A stretch of 25,098 bases of DNA from an uncultured Alphaproteobacteria bacterium. Its GTDB lineage: Bacteria; Pseudomonadota; Alphaproteobacteria; RF32; CAG-239. The notes beneath the pieces were generated by a model. The model was not told the DNA's origin and ran no database searches. It worked only from the letters and a program-made list of their open reading frames with translations. Below are positions 8,332 through 14,013 of this stretch, one piece after another (position 1 is the stretch's first letter; every line of letters begins with the position of its first letter). Location: positions 1 to 25,098 of the forward strand of contig CAJTWX010000019.1 of the NCBI GenBank assembly GCA_910580155.1, in the 5' to 3' direction. The position numbers and the translations under genes were made by a program.

Positions 8332-8970
8332 ATGACAACGAGAATCATTATTGCACGCCACGGAAATACTTTTACAAAAGACCAGACACCGCTTCGGGTC
8401 GGGGCGAGAACGGATTTGCCTCTGGTGGAAACCGAACGCGGGGCAAATATCGGCAAATACTTGAAAATGCGCGGCTTAATTCCGGCTGTGGTGTTTGCGG
8501 CGCCGTTGAAAAGGACAACCGAAACTGCGCGTTTGGCGATTGCAGCGCTGGATAAAGATATTCCGCTTAAAAGCGATGCGCGTTTTACAGAGATTGATTA
8601 CGGGCCGGATGAGGCGAAAACCGAAGATGATGTTATTGCACGTATCGGGCAGGAGGCTATGGACAAATGGAACGCCGAAGCGATTGTTCCCGAAGGATGG
8701 AATGTTTCTGTTGACAGTATTGTCCAAGCGTGGAAAGACTTTGCGGCGGAAATTGAGCGCGATTATAAAGACAAAACGGTGATGTTGGTTAGTTCAAACG
8801 GAATTATCCGCTTTGCTCCGCATTTGACGGGGGATTTTAAGAAATTTACCGAAGAATACAATATCAAAGTTGGTACCGGTGGTGTCTGCATTTTGGAAAA
8901 AGAAGACGGCGACAAGCACTGGACGGTGGTTGACTGGGGTATTAAGCCCAAGGACAAGCTAGTTGGATAG
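8332..8970 (+). CDS. Histidine phosphatase family protein (phosphoglycerate mutase-like)
   Basis: A 212-aa branch-2-like phosphatase/mutase fold. The N-terminal RIIIARHGNTF holds the catalytic RHG. FAAPLKRTTETARLA (about residues 46-60) is the second conserved block, and FTEIDYGPDE supplies the acid region. SSNGIIRFA near residue 150 replaces the usual second-histidine motif (SHGGVIR), so Ser-Ser-Asn stands where His is expected; activity may be altered. GGAGG lies nine bases before the ATG. It is co-transcribed with kdsB, so a sugar-phosphate substrate is possible but unproven. Confidence 0.8.
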   Translation: MTTRIIIARHGNTFTKDQTPLRVGARTDLPLVETERGANIGKYLKMRGLIPAVVFAAPLKRTTETARLAIAALDKDIPLKSDARFTEIDYGPDEAKTEDDVIARIGQEAMDKWNAEAIVPEGWNVSVDSIVQAWKDFAAEIERDYKDKTVMLVSSNGIIRFAPHLTGDFKKFTEEYNIKVGTGGVCILEKEDGDKHWTVVDWGIKPKDKLVG

Positions 8971-8981
8971 TCTTTGCGCAG

Positions 8982-9008
8982 AGCTTCGAAGGGAACTTCG
9001 GAGCTTTT
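8982..9008 (+). terminator. Terminator of the kdsB operon
   Basis: AGCTTCGAAG/CTTCGGAGCT (10 bp, one G-U) around a GGAA loop, followed by a short T-run. Confidence 0.75.
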
Positions 9009-9330
9009 ATATTTTGTGTTGTGGCGTGTTTTGACCTTTCGGACGTATATTTTTATTATTTTATATAACGAGCTCGTTCTGAGCGCGCGTTATTAAATGT
9101 AAGAATGCGCTGCAAAGCTTTATCTGATAAGGAGTTTGGAAATGTTTGCGCGGGAATTTGAGATTTTTTATTGCAAAAGATTTCAGGTTAAGACACAGCT
9201 TATGACACAGTGTGAGAATTTTTTGCCGAGCGTGCGACCGATACTATGCAAAAATGCGACAAATTTATGATTTAAGTTGTCGAAATAAATTATTGAAAAA
9301 TATTGCGTTTTTGAGTTTTTATGATATGTT
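9009..9330. other. Gene-free host flank left of the prophage
   Basis: No credible ORF is seen. It holds a short palindrome ACGAGCTCGT at about 9068 and an inverted pair ATGCGACAA (9254-9262) / TTGTCG (9277-9282). The first of these equals the outer part of the XerC arm of the dif-like site 90 bp downstream. Nothing else is recognised. Confidence 0.5.
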
Positions 9331-9358
9331 AGTATACATAATATATATTATGCGACAA
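9331..9358. other. dif: attL, regenerated chromosomal dif-like site (28 bp)
   Basis: Read on + it is AGTATACATAA (XerD-type arm, host side), TATATA (6-bp centre), TTATGCGACAA (XerC-type arm): an 11+6+11 architecture. On the - strand it reads TTGTCGCATAA-TATATA-TTATGTATACT, close to the E. coli dif plan (GGTGCGCATAA-TGTATA-TTATGTTAAAT). Both arms are well formed, so this copy could still resolve chromosome dimers. Confidence 0.8.
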
Positions 9359-9513
9359 GCTATATAGTTCCCCTTTTTTATTTCAAAATAAATTCAAACA
9401 CTTAAAAAATCGTTAAGAAAAATGAATTGTTTTTAAAATATTTTATTTATATACATAACATATATAACAAAATTAACTAATAAATACTTAATGTTATTAA
9501 CAAGGATTTTGAG
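9359..9513. other. Left end of prophage: AT-rich control region
   Basis: An AT-rich stretch between attL and the HTH gene. It contains GTTCCCC (9367-9373) and TTAAAAAATCGTTAA (9402-9416), both echoed in the host flank beyond attR, plus the promoter and operator-like motif of the HTH gene. Confidence 0.6.
9427..9463 (+). promoter_or_regulatory. Promoter and operator-like motif of the HTH gene
   Basis: TTGTTT (9427-9432), 17-bp spacer, TATACA (9450-9455). TACATAACATAT (9452-9463) covers the -10 and start region. The same 12-mer occurs on the - strand at 15086-15075 in the capsid-operon leader, which suggests one regulator binds both. Confidence 0.5.
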
Positions 9514-9930
9514 ATGGACTTTTTACAGGTTTCGCGTGTGGAACGTGATTTAAATGATTCATTTGATAGTATTTTGCGCTATGTCGAAGAAATGAAAGAG
9601 TTTGCTCTGAACCACCCTAAAATAAATACATACGAATATAATAATGCTAAAATTACGCTTAAGCTATATAATTATCTGATGTCAGGGTTTGGATATGAAG
9701 AAACTAAGGGGTTGATTGCTCGTGAATTAAACATTCCCTTGCGGGCAATTGAGGGAAAAATTGATGTTCAATACGCTATTTGGAGAAAACGTATAAAGCC
9801 GCACAAGGTGTATGCGGCGCAAAAAATGGCGGCTTGTGATATTCCGATTAAGAAAATCGCCGAAGTTTTGAACGTTACTCCTGCGACAATTCGAACTTAT
9901 CTCACTGTAAAGAATGTAAAATTTGATTAA
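9514..9930 (+). CDS. HTH protein, probable phage repressor/regulator
   Basis: A 138-aa protein, and the only element gene on the + strand. A C-terminal helix-turn-helix lies at about residues 106-130 (AACDIPIKKIAEVLNVTPATIRTYL), like sigma-region-4 or MerR/LuxR-type HTHs. A second possible HTH is at about 55-85 (GYEETKGLIARELNIPLRAIE). No catalytic motif is seen. AAGGA lies about nine bases before ATG. Its divergent position beside the att site, and the operator-like word shared with the capsid operon, fit a lysogeny regulator. A Xer directionality or activation factor is an alternative. Its stop codon overlaps that of the convergent acetyltransferase gene. Confidence 0.6.
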   Translation: MDFLQVSRVERDLNDSFDSILRYVEEMKEFALNHPKINTYEYNNAKITLKLYNYLMSGFGYEETKGLIARELNIPLRAIEGKIDVQYAIWRKRIKPHKVYAAQKMAACDIPIKKIAEVLNVTPATIRTYLTVKNVKFD

Positions 9931-10361
9931 ACTTTTTTAATAAAATGTGCGGGGTTGCCTGCCCAGACTTCACCTGCAGGGACATCTTTTAAAACGACAC
10001 TCCCTGCCCCAATCACCGCATTATCGCCAATGTGGACATTGCCGATAATGACTGCGTTGGCGTAGATGGTGACATTATCTCCTAATGTTGGGGCATATTC
10101 GCCTTTTCTTCCGAGTGTAACGTTTTGATATATCGTGCAATCTTTACCAATTATTGTGCTGTCTGAAATAACTATTCCGGTAGGATGAACTAGCCTTAAA
10201 TTGTTTTCTCTATGGATTTTTTTTAAGAATTTGTGATCAATACAAGATTTTTGCATTGCCTCTTTGATCAGCCGGTTGCGGTAATATTGAAGAACTTTGA
10301 AACCTAGTAAATATACTTCTCTTTTGCCGTTTTTATAAGTCTTTTTTTGATATAGTTTCAT
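9927..10361 (-). CDS. Hexapeptide-repeat (LbH) acetyltransferase, serine-acetyltransferase-like
   Basis: A 144-aa left-handed beta-helix acetyltransferase: repeated hexapeptides from about residue 60 (SDSTIIGKDCTIYQNVTLG, then GDNVTIYANAVIIG, then IGAGSVVLKDVPAGEVWAGNPA). It is much shorter than CysE (~270 aa). The first CysE active-site His is kept (HPTGIVI), but the RHPKI His is replaced (YAPTL), as in many polysaccharide O-acetyltransferases. It probably alters a surface glycan of the lysogen, for example to exclude related phages. The RBS AGGAG lies in a long inverted repeat with its own promoter, which separates its expression from the capsid operon. The convergent stop codons overlap. 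Confidence 0.75.
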   Translation of the reverse strand: MKLYQKKTYKNGKREVYLLGFKVLQYYRNRLIKEAMQKSCIDHKFLKKIHRENNLRLVHPTGIVISDSTIIGKDCTIYQNVTLGRKGEYAPTLGDNVTIYANAVIIGNVHIGDNAVIGAGSVVLKDVPAGEVWAGNPAHFIKKV

Positions 10362-10364
10362 AGG

Positions 10365-10400
10365 ATAATCTCCTAAAAGTTTGAACTTTTAGGAGATTAT
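10365..10400 (-). promoter_or_regulatory. 36-bp perfect inverted repeat masking the acetyltransferase RBS
   Basis: Arms ATAATCTCCTAAAAGTT and AACTTTTAGGAGATTAT (17 bp each, no mismatch) around two bases. In - strand RNA the CUCCU of the first arm pairs with AGGAG, the Shine-Dalgarno of the ATG at 10361. A transcript initiated at the promoter within the repeat lacks CUCCU. Confidence 0.85.
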
Positions 10401-10424
10401 GAGAAATAAAAATGAGAAAGTCAA
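10396..10424 (-). promoter_or_regulatory. Near-consensus promoter of the acetyltransferase gene
   Basis: On the - strand: TTGACT (10424-10419), 17-bp spacer, CATAAT (10401-10396). The predicted start near 10389 falls inside the first arm of the inverted repeat, after the CTCCT anti-Shine-Dalgarno. Confidence 0.7.
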
Positions 10425-10439
10425 ACTAAAACTTTAGTT

Positions 10440-10571
10440 TTAAGAGTTTAAAAAATCAGCAAGAAAGCCCCTGCTCTTCTTTTTTCTCGTGGTTTTTCTT
10501 TTTCGCGTTGTAACTCTGCGTTTTGCGGTCGTTTTTTTACGCGTAGATGTGCGCTTTTTACGTGTAGCCAT
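10440..10571 (-). CDS. Protamine-like basic peptide, 43 aa
   Basis: The 43-aa product starts MATRKKRTSTRKKTTAKRR and ends RGFLADFLNS. Nineteen residues are Lys or Arg, arranged in TRK/TTRK-like repeats in the first 33 positions, with a short hydrophobic C-terminus. GGAGG lies nine bases before ATG, inside the tail of the preceding gene, so translation is real and coupled. It is the last gene of the virion/lysis operon. By analogy with adenovirus mu/VII or protamines, it may condense the genome in the capsid and dock to the inner membrane through its FLADFL tail. That role is inference. It is too short for usual ORF cut-offs. Confidence 0.75.
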   Translation of the reverse strand: MATRKKRTSTRKKTTAKRRVTTRKRKTTRKKKSRGFLADFLNS

Positions 10572-10576
10572 TTTGC

Positions 10577-10708
10577 CTACCCTCCTATTAAGTTAATGAT
10601 TGAGATTAAAAATTCCGGTGCGGAGAGGCTGCCGCCCACCAAACCGGCAAGGGCAGTTAAAACGCCCGCCCAAAAACTTTTATTTTTTGCCTTTTCTAAA
10701 ATGTTCAT
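10577..10708 (-). CDS. Small membrane protein, 43 aa
   Basis: Starts MNILEKAKNKSFWAGVLTAL and ends IINLIGG. One or two hydrophobic segments (about residues 12-29 and 32-43). A good GGAGG lies before ATG. The start lies inside the preceding small gene, and its last codons contain the Shine-Dalgarno of the basic peptide. It resembles phage holin-like mini-proteins in size and position (after the lysin), but no family is recognised. It may also be a minor membrane component of the virion. Confidence 0.6.
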   Translation of the reverse strand: MNILEKAKNKSFWAGVLTALAGLVGGSLSAPEFLISIINLIGG

Positions 10709-10829
10709 AAATTATACCCTCCAATTTAGATAATCGTTCAGTTAGTTGAATGATTTTTTGCCCGTAGTAAATTAAAACTGCTACCACCGGACTATTTGCT
10801 AAAAGCTGGTTAAAAAGCTCCTGTGTCAT
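10680..10829 (-). CDS. Small protein resembling BhlA/UviB-type holins, 49 aa
   Basis: Starts MTQELFNQLLANSPVVAVLI and ends YEHFRKGKK. A short N-terminal helix, one membrane segment (about 13-28) and an amphipathic charged helix with a basic tail. This is the layout of BhlA/UviB holin-like proteins (Q.PFAVLFVWL..YVLKENKKRE-type), though similarity is only by pattern. It lies between other mini membrane genes after the lysin, a likely lysis cassette. It overlaps the start of the next gene by 29 bp. The Shine-Dalgarno is weak (AAGG), so translation may depend on coupling to the upstream stop. Confidence 0.5.
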   Translation of the reverse strand: MTQELFNQLLANSPVVAVLIYYGQKIIQLTERLSKLEGIIYEHFRKGKK

Positions 10830-10831
10830 AA

Positions 10832-11029
10832 TTATCTGCCTTTTTTAAGCATTGAGTAGCCAACTAACACGGCGGCAGTGATTAAAATCCACTTTCCCCA
10901 GTTTGCCTGCTTATTCATTTGTGCCTGTTCTGCAGCTGCAACCTGTGAATCCTGATAAGAATCCCAAGCCCAGTCAATTCCTAAACCTGCAAGCAATGAA
11001 CCGCCTAACTTTAAGAATGTTCCCCACAT
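10832..11029 (-). CDS. Small membrane protein with basic tail, 65 aa
   Basis: Start MWGTFLKLGGSLLAGLG at 11029, chosen because GGAG lies six bases upstream; a start 12 codons earlier lacks support. The N-terminal Gly-rich hydrophobic stretch (5-20) is followed by a Gln/Ala-rich polar helix (25-45) and a C-terminal membrane helix (48-60, WILITAAVLVGYSM) ending LKKGR. The terminal helix plus GY..(L/F)KK tail recurs in other proteins of this element, suggesting virion-membrane proteins. No family is recognised. Confidence 0.6.
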   Translation of the reverse strand: MWGTFLKLGGSLLAGLGIDWAWDSYQDSQVAAAEQAQMNKQANWGKWILITAAVLVGYSMLKKGR

Positions 11030-11040
11030 TGTTTTCTCCT

Positions 11041-11187
11041 TTACTTCAATTTTTTGTAAACCCAATAAATTACGAGCATTTGCGCTGCTAATCCTACCAG
11101 ATTAAGGCTTTTTGTGCCGCTTTCTGTTGACTTGTCGAAAATTGCGAACCCTAGCGCACCGCCTAAAAAACTAACTAAATATCCCAT
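11041..11187 (-). CDS. Small two-helix membrane protein, 48 aa
   Basis: Starts MGYLVSFLGGALGFAIFDKS and ends MLVIYWVYKKLK. Two hydrophobic segments (2-17 and 30-43) are separated by a short polar loop, with a basic C-terminus. GGGGGAGGAG directly abuts the ATG, giving an unusually tight Shine-Dalgarno. It follows the lysin gene by 9 bp. Size, position and two-helix hairpin topology fit a class II-like holin. This is inferred only. Confidence 0.55.
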   Translation of the reverse strand: MGYLVSFLGGALGFAIFDKSTESGTKSLNLVGLAAQMLVIYWVYKKLK

Positions 11188-11196
11188 CTCCTCCCC

Positions 11197-11655
11197 CTAC
11201 TCTTTATAAAAAATATGATTGCCAATCTGTACCGTCTTTGTCATTTTCTTTGCCCAGGACGGCGAAACACTGGTTGCGTGGTAGTTTATAGCCCCTCCGG
11301 TGATGTCCGGCAACGTTCCGGCCTGCAGCTGCAGCGCGATGGTGCGGGCTTGCCGCAAGTCTGCCTCCGTAGCGTTTAGCATTTTTTGCCGGTTGGGGTC
11401 GTTTGCATTCCAAGCTGAGAATTGATAAGGCTTAAGGACAACATCTTTAATGCTTGCGCCATACCACCCACCGGCTTTGACACGATTCAGAACAACATTG
11501 CCGACCGCCTGCATACCACGCGCCCCCTCACCGCGTGCCTCTCCCCACATTGTGCGGGCTAAATAGTCTGTTTGGTTGTCTGTCATATCGTACCCTTTCT
11601 TCAGTATCCTATACGCCAAATAAGCGGCAGCTATGTACCCGAACCATTTAATCAT
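11197..11655 (-). CDS. SleB-type cell-wall hydrolase (lysin), membrane-anchored
   Basis: A 152-aa Hydrolase_2 (SleB-like) peptidoglycan hydrolase. A hydrophobic N-terminus (residues 4-17, WFGYIAAAYLAYRI) is followed by LKKG. The catalytic domain runs from about residue 30: LARTMWGEARGEGARGMQAV with the family's conserved Glu, then NVVLNRV, PYQFSAWNANDPN and INYHATSVSPSWA. It degrades murein during entry or release. A second start, ATG at 11586 (codon 24) with AGGG upstream, would give a 129-aa soluble form without the anchor. The long form overlaps the preceding gene by 8 bp and has a weak Shine-Dalgarno. Confidence 0.88.
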   Translation of the reverse strand: MIKWFGYIAAAYLAYRILKKGYDMTDNQTDYLARTMWGEARGEGARGMQAVGNVVLNRVKAGGWYGASIKDVVLKPYQFSAWNANDPNRQKMLNATEADLRQARTIALQLQAGTLPDITGGAINYHATSVSPSWAKKMTKTVQIGNHIFYKE

Positions 11656-12013
11656 TTAAATCAACTTTCGGATATTTTGCCTTGATTTTGCTTATTTTTT
11701 CTTGCCAATTATTTGTGTCGTTAATTTTATCCCAGTAAATCATATCTAGCTGTTCTCCATAATCAGGATATGCGCGCAAACGTTGTTCGATATAGTTTAA
11801 TGGGTGATATGGTGATTCTTGTTCTTCAGCTTTGGCTATTTGCTCATATATCCATTTTTTGCCGTTGTATATAACTTCGTACCCCTCTTTTTGAGGCAAA
11901 GGTGCGTTAAAAGTAGCGTTATCTGGTAACATTACTTCTCCGCGTTCATTTACCAAAGCGACTTGTTCAGCTATAAGTAAACCTCTTTTATCGTATAAAT
12001 AAATATTTACCAT
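11648..12013 (-). CDS. Tail-fibre-assembly-like chaperone, 121 aa
   Basis: Starts MVNIYLYDKRGLLIAEQVAL. The C-terminal half has a pattern known from small chaperones beside tailed-phage fibre genes: LRAYPDYGEQLDMIYWDKIN, then NNWQEKISKIKAKYP (YP..EQLDMLYHD...W...I..IK..YP). GGAGG lies four bases before ATG. It immediately follows the putative spike-tip gene, as such chaperones do. It probably folds or trimerises the spike tip, or is a virion accessory itself. The family link is by pattern. Confidence 0.65.
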   Translation of the reverse strand: MVNIYLYDKRGLLIAEQVALVNERGEVMLPDNATFNAPLPQKEGYEVIYNGKKWIYEQIAKAEEQESPYHPLNYIEQRLRAYPDYGEQLDMIYWDKINDTNNWQEKISKIKAKYPKVDLND

Positions 12014-12021
12014 ATTGCCTC

Positions 12022-12429
12022 CTATACTGTGCGTTGAAAAATATTTACGGTTAAATTGCTTAAAGATGCAGTTCCGGTTAAGCCGCTTTTTGCTGTATCA
12101 GTTGTAAATCTTAATTCTGATGACGTATCACAATTTGTATTTTGCAAAATATTGTCAGCTGCTTTAATCATATATCCGCCGCCGGATGCGCAAGAGTGTG
12201 CACAAATTAAATTTTTGTCAGTTGCATTTCCAACACTGTGCACTCCAATTGCTGCGCCATTACCTTTAATTGCAACATTACCGGACTTTGCAATTGTAAG
12301 GTTACTTCCTACCTTTTGCCAAGTTCCAATGCCTAGAGTTTCCAAAGGGCAAACTGCAGCGGTTGTAAAATATAAACTTCCTACTGGATAAACGGCGTCT
12401 AAAGCCATATTGCAATTAAACACACCCAT
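12022..12429 (-). CDS. Putative receptor-binding spike tip (tail-fibre-like)
   Basis: A 135-aa protein. Residues 10-40 (ALDAVYPVGSLYFTTAAVCP, then LGIGTWQKVGS) match the YPVGSIY...P...GTW repeat that opens the C-terminal collar/receptor-binding part of many tailed-phage fibres. The rest is Gly/Ser/Thr/Asn-rich beta (GNATDKNLICAHSC, then SGLTGTASLSNLTVNIFQ). It ends in an aromatic-basic tail. GGGG lies before ATG, and 1 bp separates it from the upstream spike gene. It is expected to sit at the capsid vertices and bind the host surface. Being so short, it must rely on the adjacent 194-aa protein as its base. Confidence 0.65.
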   Translation of the reverse strand: MGVFNCNMALDAVYPVGSLYFTTAAVCPLETLGIGTWQKVGSNLTIAKSGNVAIKGNGAAIGVHSVGNATDKNLICAHSCASGGGYMIKAADNILQNTNCDTSSELRFTTDTAKSGLTGTASLSNLTVNIFQRTV

Positions 12430-12430
12430 T

Positions 12431-13015
12431 TTAATACCCCGCTATACAATAATTGAACGAACCTGTTCCTGTGATGTTTAGCGTTCCACCAGTTGCTAGT
12501 GGTAGCTCCCAAGACTGTCCAGCAGTTAAGGTTAAATTTGTTACGGTAATATTGCTGGTAGAGATGTTTAAAGTGATTGTACCGGATGTGCATAAAATAG
12601 CGACATTTGCACCGTCGCTAAATGTTAAACTTTGCTCACCACTTAAACTACCTGCGTGAATGCTTGCATAAGGTCTATTACTTGACAATGTGTCAACTTG
12701 TCCCGACACATTAAGTCGGTTATCTTGAATTTCGCCAATACCTAGCGCAAAATCAACAGTTAGCGGGGTGTCGTTATCGTTGCGTAGTTCTACGAATTGT
12801 ACAGGCTCTGTTAATCGGTATCCCATACCAGCGCGGAATGGTGTGTCAATCATAGCACCGCCAAAACTTACTTTTAGTGCGTTTGGCAAGCTTGCGCTGA
12901 TTAGCTGAAAGTTGTCGGTTACATATTGTATTTTTTGGTAACCGTGCGGCGGTAAAGTGATTGATTGTTCCCAATATGGTGCTTGAATTGAACCTAAATT
13001 GATATTCCCTACCAT
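12431..13015 (-). CDS. Putative spike base/vertex protein, beta-rich, 194 aa
   Basis: Starts MVGNINLGSIQAPYWEQSIT. Almost entirely beta-prone with Thr/Asn/Gly repeats, especially TSGTITLNISTSNITVTNLT at about residues 140-160. There is no membrane helix or enzyme motif. The first half (GYQKIQYVTDNFQLISASLP, then PFRAGMGYRLTEPVQFVELR) may be a jelly-roll penton-like domain. GGGGA lies before ATG; it overlaps the upstream gene by 7 bp. Position between the membrane proteins and the spike tip supports a vertex or spike-base role like PM2 P1. The family is not recognised. Confidence 0.55.
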   Translation of the reverse strand: MVGNINLGSIQAPYWEQSITLPPHGYQKIQYVTDNFQLISASLPNALKVSFGGAMIDTPFRAGMGYRLTEPVQFVELRNDNDTPLTVDFALGIGEIQDNRLNVSGQVDTLSSNRPYASIHAGSLSGEQSLTFSDGANVAILCTSGTITLNISTSNITVTNLTLTAGQSWELPLATGGTLNITGTGSFNYCIAGY

Positions 13016-13416
13016 TTCTTTCCCCTAAAAATAAAGTAAAATGTAGCTGCGATCGCCGCGTAAAGTGCGATAGGTTTGATTGCGTCTATAATGTTGCGCA
13101 GTTCACTGTCTGACTCTGCGTAAGCTTGCGCTGTGGTATTCATTGCGGTTTCAGCTGACTTCTGTACACCGGAAACATAACTCCCCCAGATTGAGCTTGT
13201 CTGCTCGTTTAATGTTTCCACCGTGCCCAGCAAATTCTTTAAATTATCGCTGGTAAGCCCCTGCTCATTGTATGTGTAGCTTGAACCACTGCCTACAACA
13301 AGATTATCGTGTGAAAGTGCGCCGAGACTTGCGGCGGATTCATTATTTGTTGAATTATCGGTGTATGTTGTAGTTGTGCTGCTGGATGACTTTGATTTTG
13401 AACTAAATAAACCCAT
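13009..13416 (-). CDS. Virion-type membrane protein, Ser/Thr-rich with C-terminal anchor
   Basis: A 135-aa protein starting MGLFSSKSKSSSSTTTTYTD at 13416, preferred over an upstream ATG because GAGG precedes it and the start overlaps the previous stop (TAATG). The low-complexity Ser/Thr/Asn N-terminus is followed by helix (residues 60-105) and a C-terminal membrane segment (PIALYAAIAATFYFIF) ending RGKKW. Topology suggests a long helical or fibrous ectodomain anchored in the viral membrane. No family is recognised. Confidence 0.65.
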   Translation of the reverse strand: MGLFSSKSKSSSSTTTTYTDNSTNNESAASLGALSHDNLVVGSGSSYTYNEQGLTSDNLKNLLGTVETLNEQTSSIWGSYVSGVQKSAETAMNTTAQAYAESDSELRNIIDAIKPIALYAAIAATFYFIFRGKKW

Positions 13417-13715
13417 TATTTCCTCGCTATCTTTTTGAAAAGCCAATATCCGGCAAGGACAACGCCGCAAACCATTACAACCTTTGACAAGTTCATTGTT
13501 GAGCTGTCAATTTGTATGGAGCTTGAGTGTGTTCCCCAGTTTCCCGTAGATAAGCCAGAGTTTGCGGTTGCGCTGGACGAACCAAAACCGGACATAAAGT
13601 TATTTAAAAAGTTTGAGGGATTGAGGAAGTCGCTCAAGCCAAAACTTGCCTCAACCTCTCCTACATAACCGCCGGTGTTTTGGTTGCTATCTGTATTCTG
13701 CAGCCGGTTGTCCAT
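13416..13715 (-). CDS. Virion-type membrane protein with C-terminal anchor, 99 aa
   Basis: Starts MDNRLQNTDSNQNTGGYVGE at 13715 with GGAGG five bases upstream; the longer ORF start lies inside the preceding gene and lacks support. A polar Asn/Ser/Gly-rich body (including FLNPSNFLNNFMSGFG) is followed by the membrane segment VVMVCGVVLAGYWLF ending KKIARK. It overlaps both neighbours by one base. Probably a membrane-embedded structural protein, as in PM2 where several short proteins fill the internal membrane. Confidence 0.65.
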   Translation of the reverse strand: MDNRLQNTDSNQNTGGYVGEVEASFGLSDFLNPSNFLNNFMSGFGSSSATANSGLSTGNWGTHSSSIQIDSSTMNLSKVVMVCGVVLAGYWLFKKIARK

Positions 13716-13960
13716 CACTTCCTCCGCAACAGAGCCACTGCGAGAACGACAAGCAGCGTTCCGCCGCCAATCCATAAGAGCGTGTCTTTATGCAGCGTCA
13801 TCCCTAAAAAAGATAAGGTATTATCTTTTGCCTGTTCTTTTGCCAATACTTCGGCGTTTTTTAATGCTACGTCTGCGCCGAGTTTGGCTTCGTAAACACT
13901 TTTTGCGGTGTCTGCAATCCATTGATACCACGATGTCGAATTTCCTGCCTCGTCTGCCAT
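13715..13960 (-). CDS. Virion-type membrane protein with C-terminal anchor, 81 aa
   Basis: Starts MADEAGNSTSWYQWIADTAK. A central amphipathic Ala/Lys/Glu helix (residues 15-47) precedes a strong C-terminal membrane helix (LLWIGGGTLLVVLAVAL) ending LRRK. AGGAG lies nine bases before ATG. It is the first gene after the capsid gene, separated from it by a GC hairpin. The amphipathic helix could cap or cross-link capsomers to the membrane. No family is recognised. Confidence 0.65.
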   Translation of the reverse strand: MADEAGNSTSWYQWIADTAKSVYEAKLGADVALKNAEVLAKEQAKDNTLSFLGMTLHKDTLLWIGGGTLLVVLAVALLRRK

Positions 13961-13979
13961 TGTTTAAATCTCCTAATAT

Positions 13980-13998
13980 GGGCGGGAGCGACCCGCCC
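13980..13998 (-). other. GC-rich hairpin just after the capsid gene
   Basis: GGGCGGG/CCCGCCC (7 bp) with a 5-nt loop, about 15 bases after the capsid stop and before the Shine-Dalgarno of the next gene. No T-run follows on the - strand, so it is more likely a 3'-end mRNA stabiliser or attenuator raising capsid output than a full terminator. Confidence 0.6.
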
Positions 13999-14013
13999 GA
14001 TTTTGACTACCGA

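Noticed and set aside
9514..9930. Tyrosine or serine integrase fragment
   Set aside because: 138 aa, HTH only; no R-H-R-Y or serine recombinase motif.
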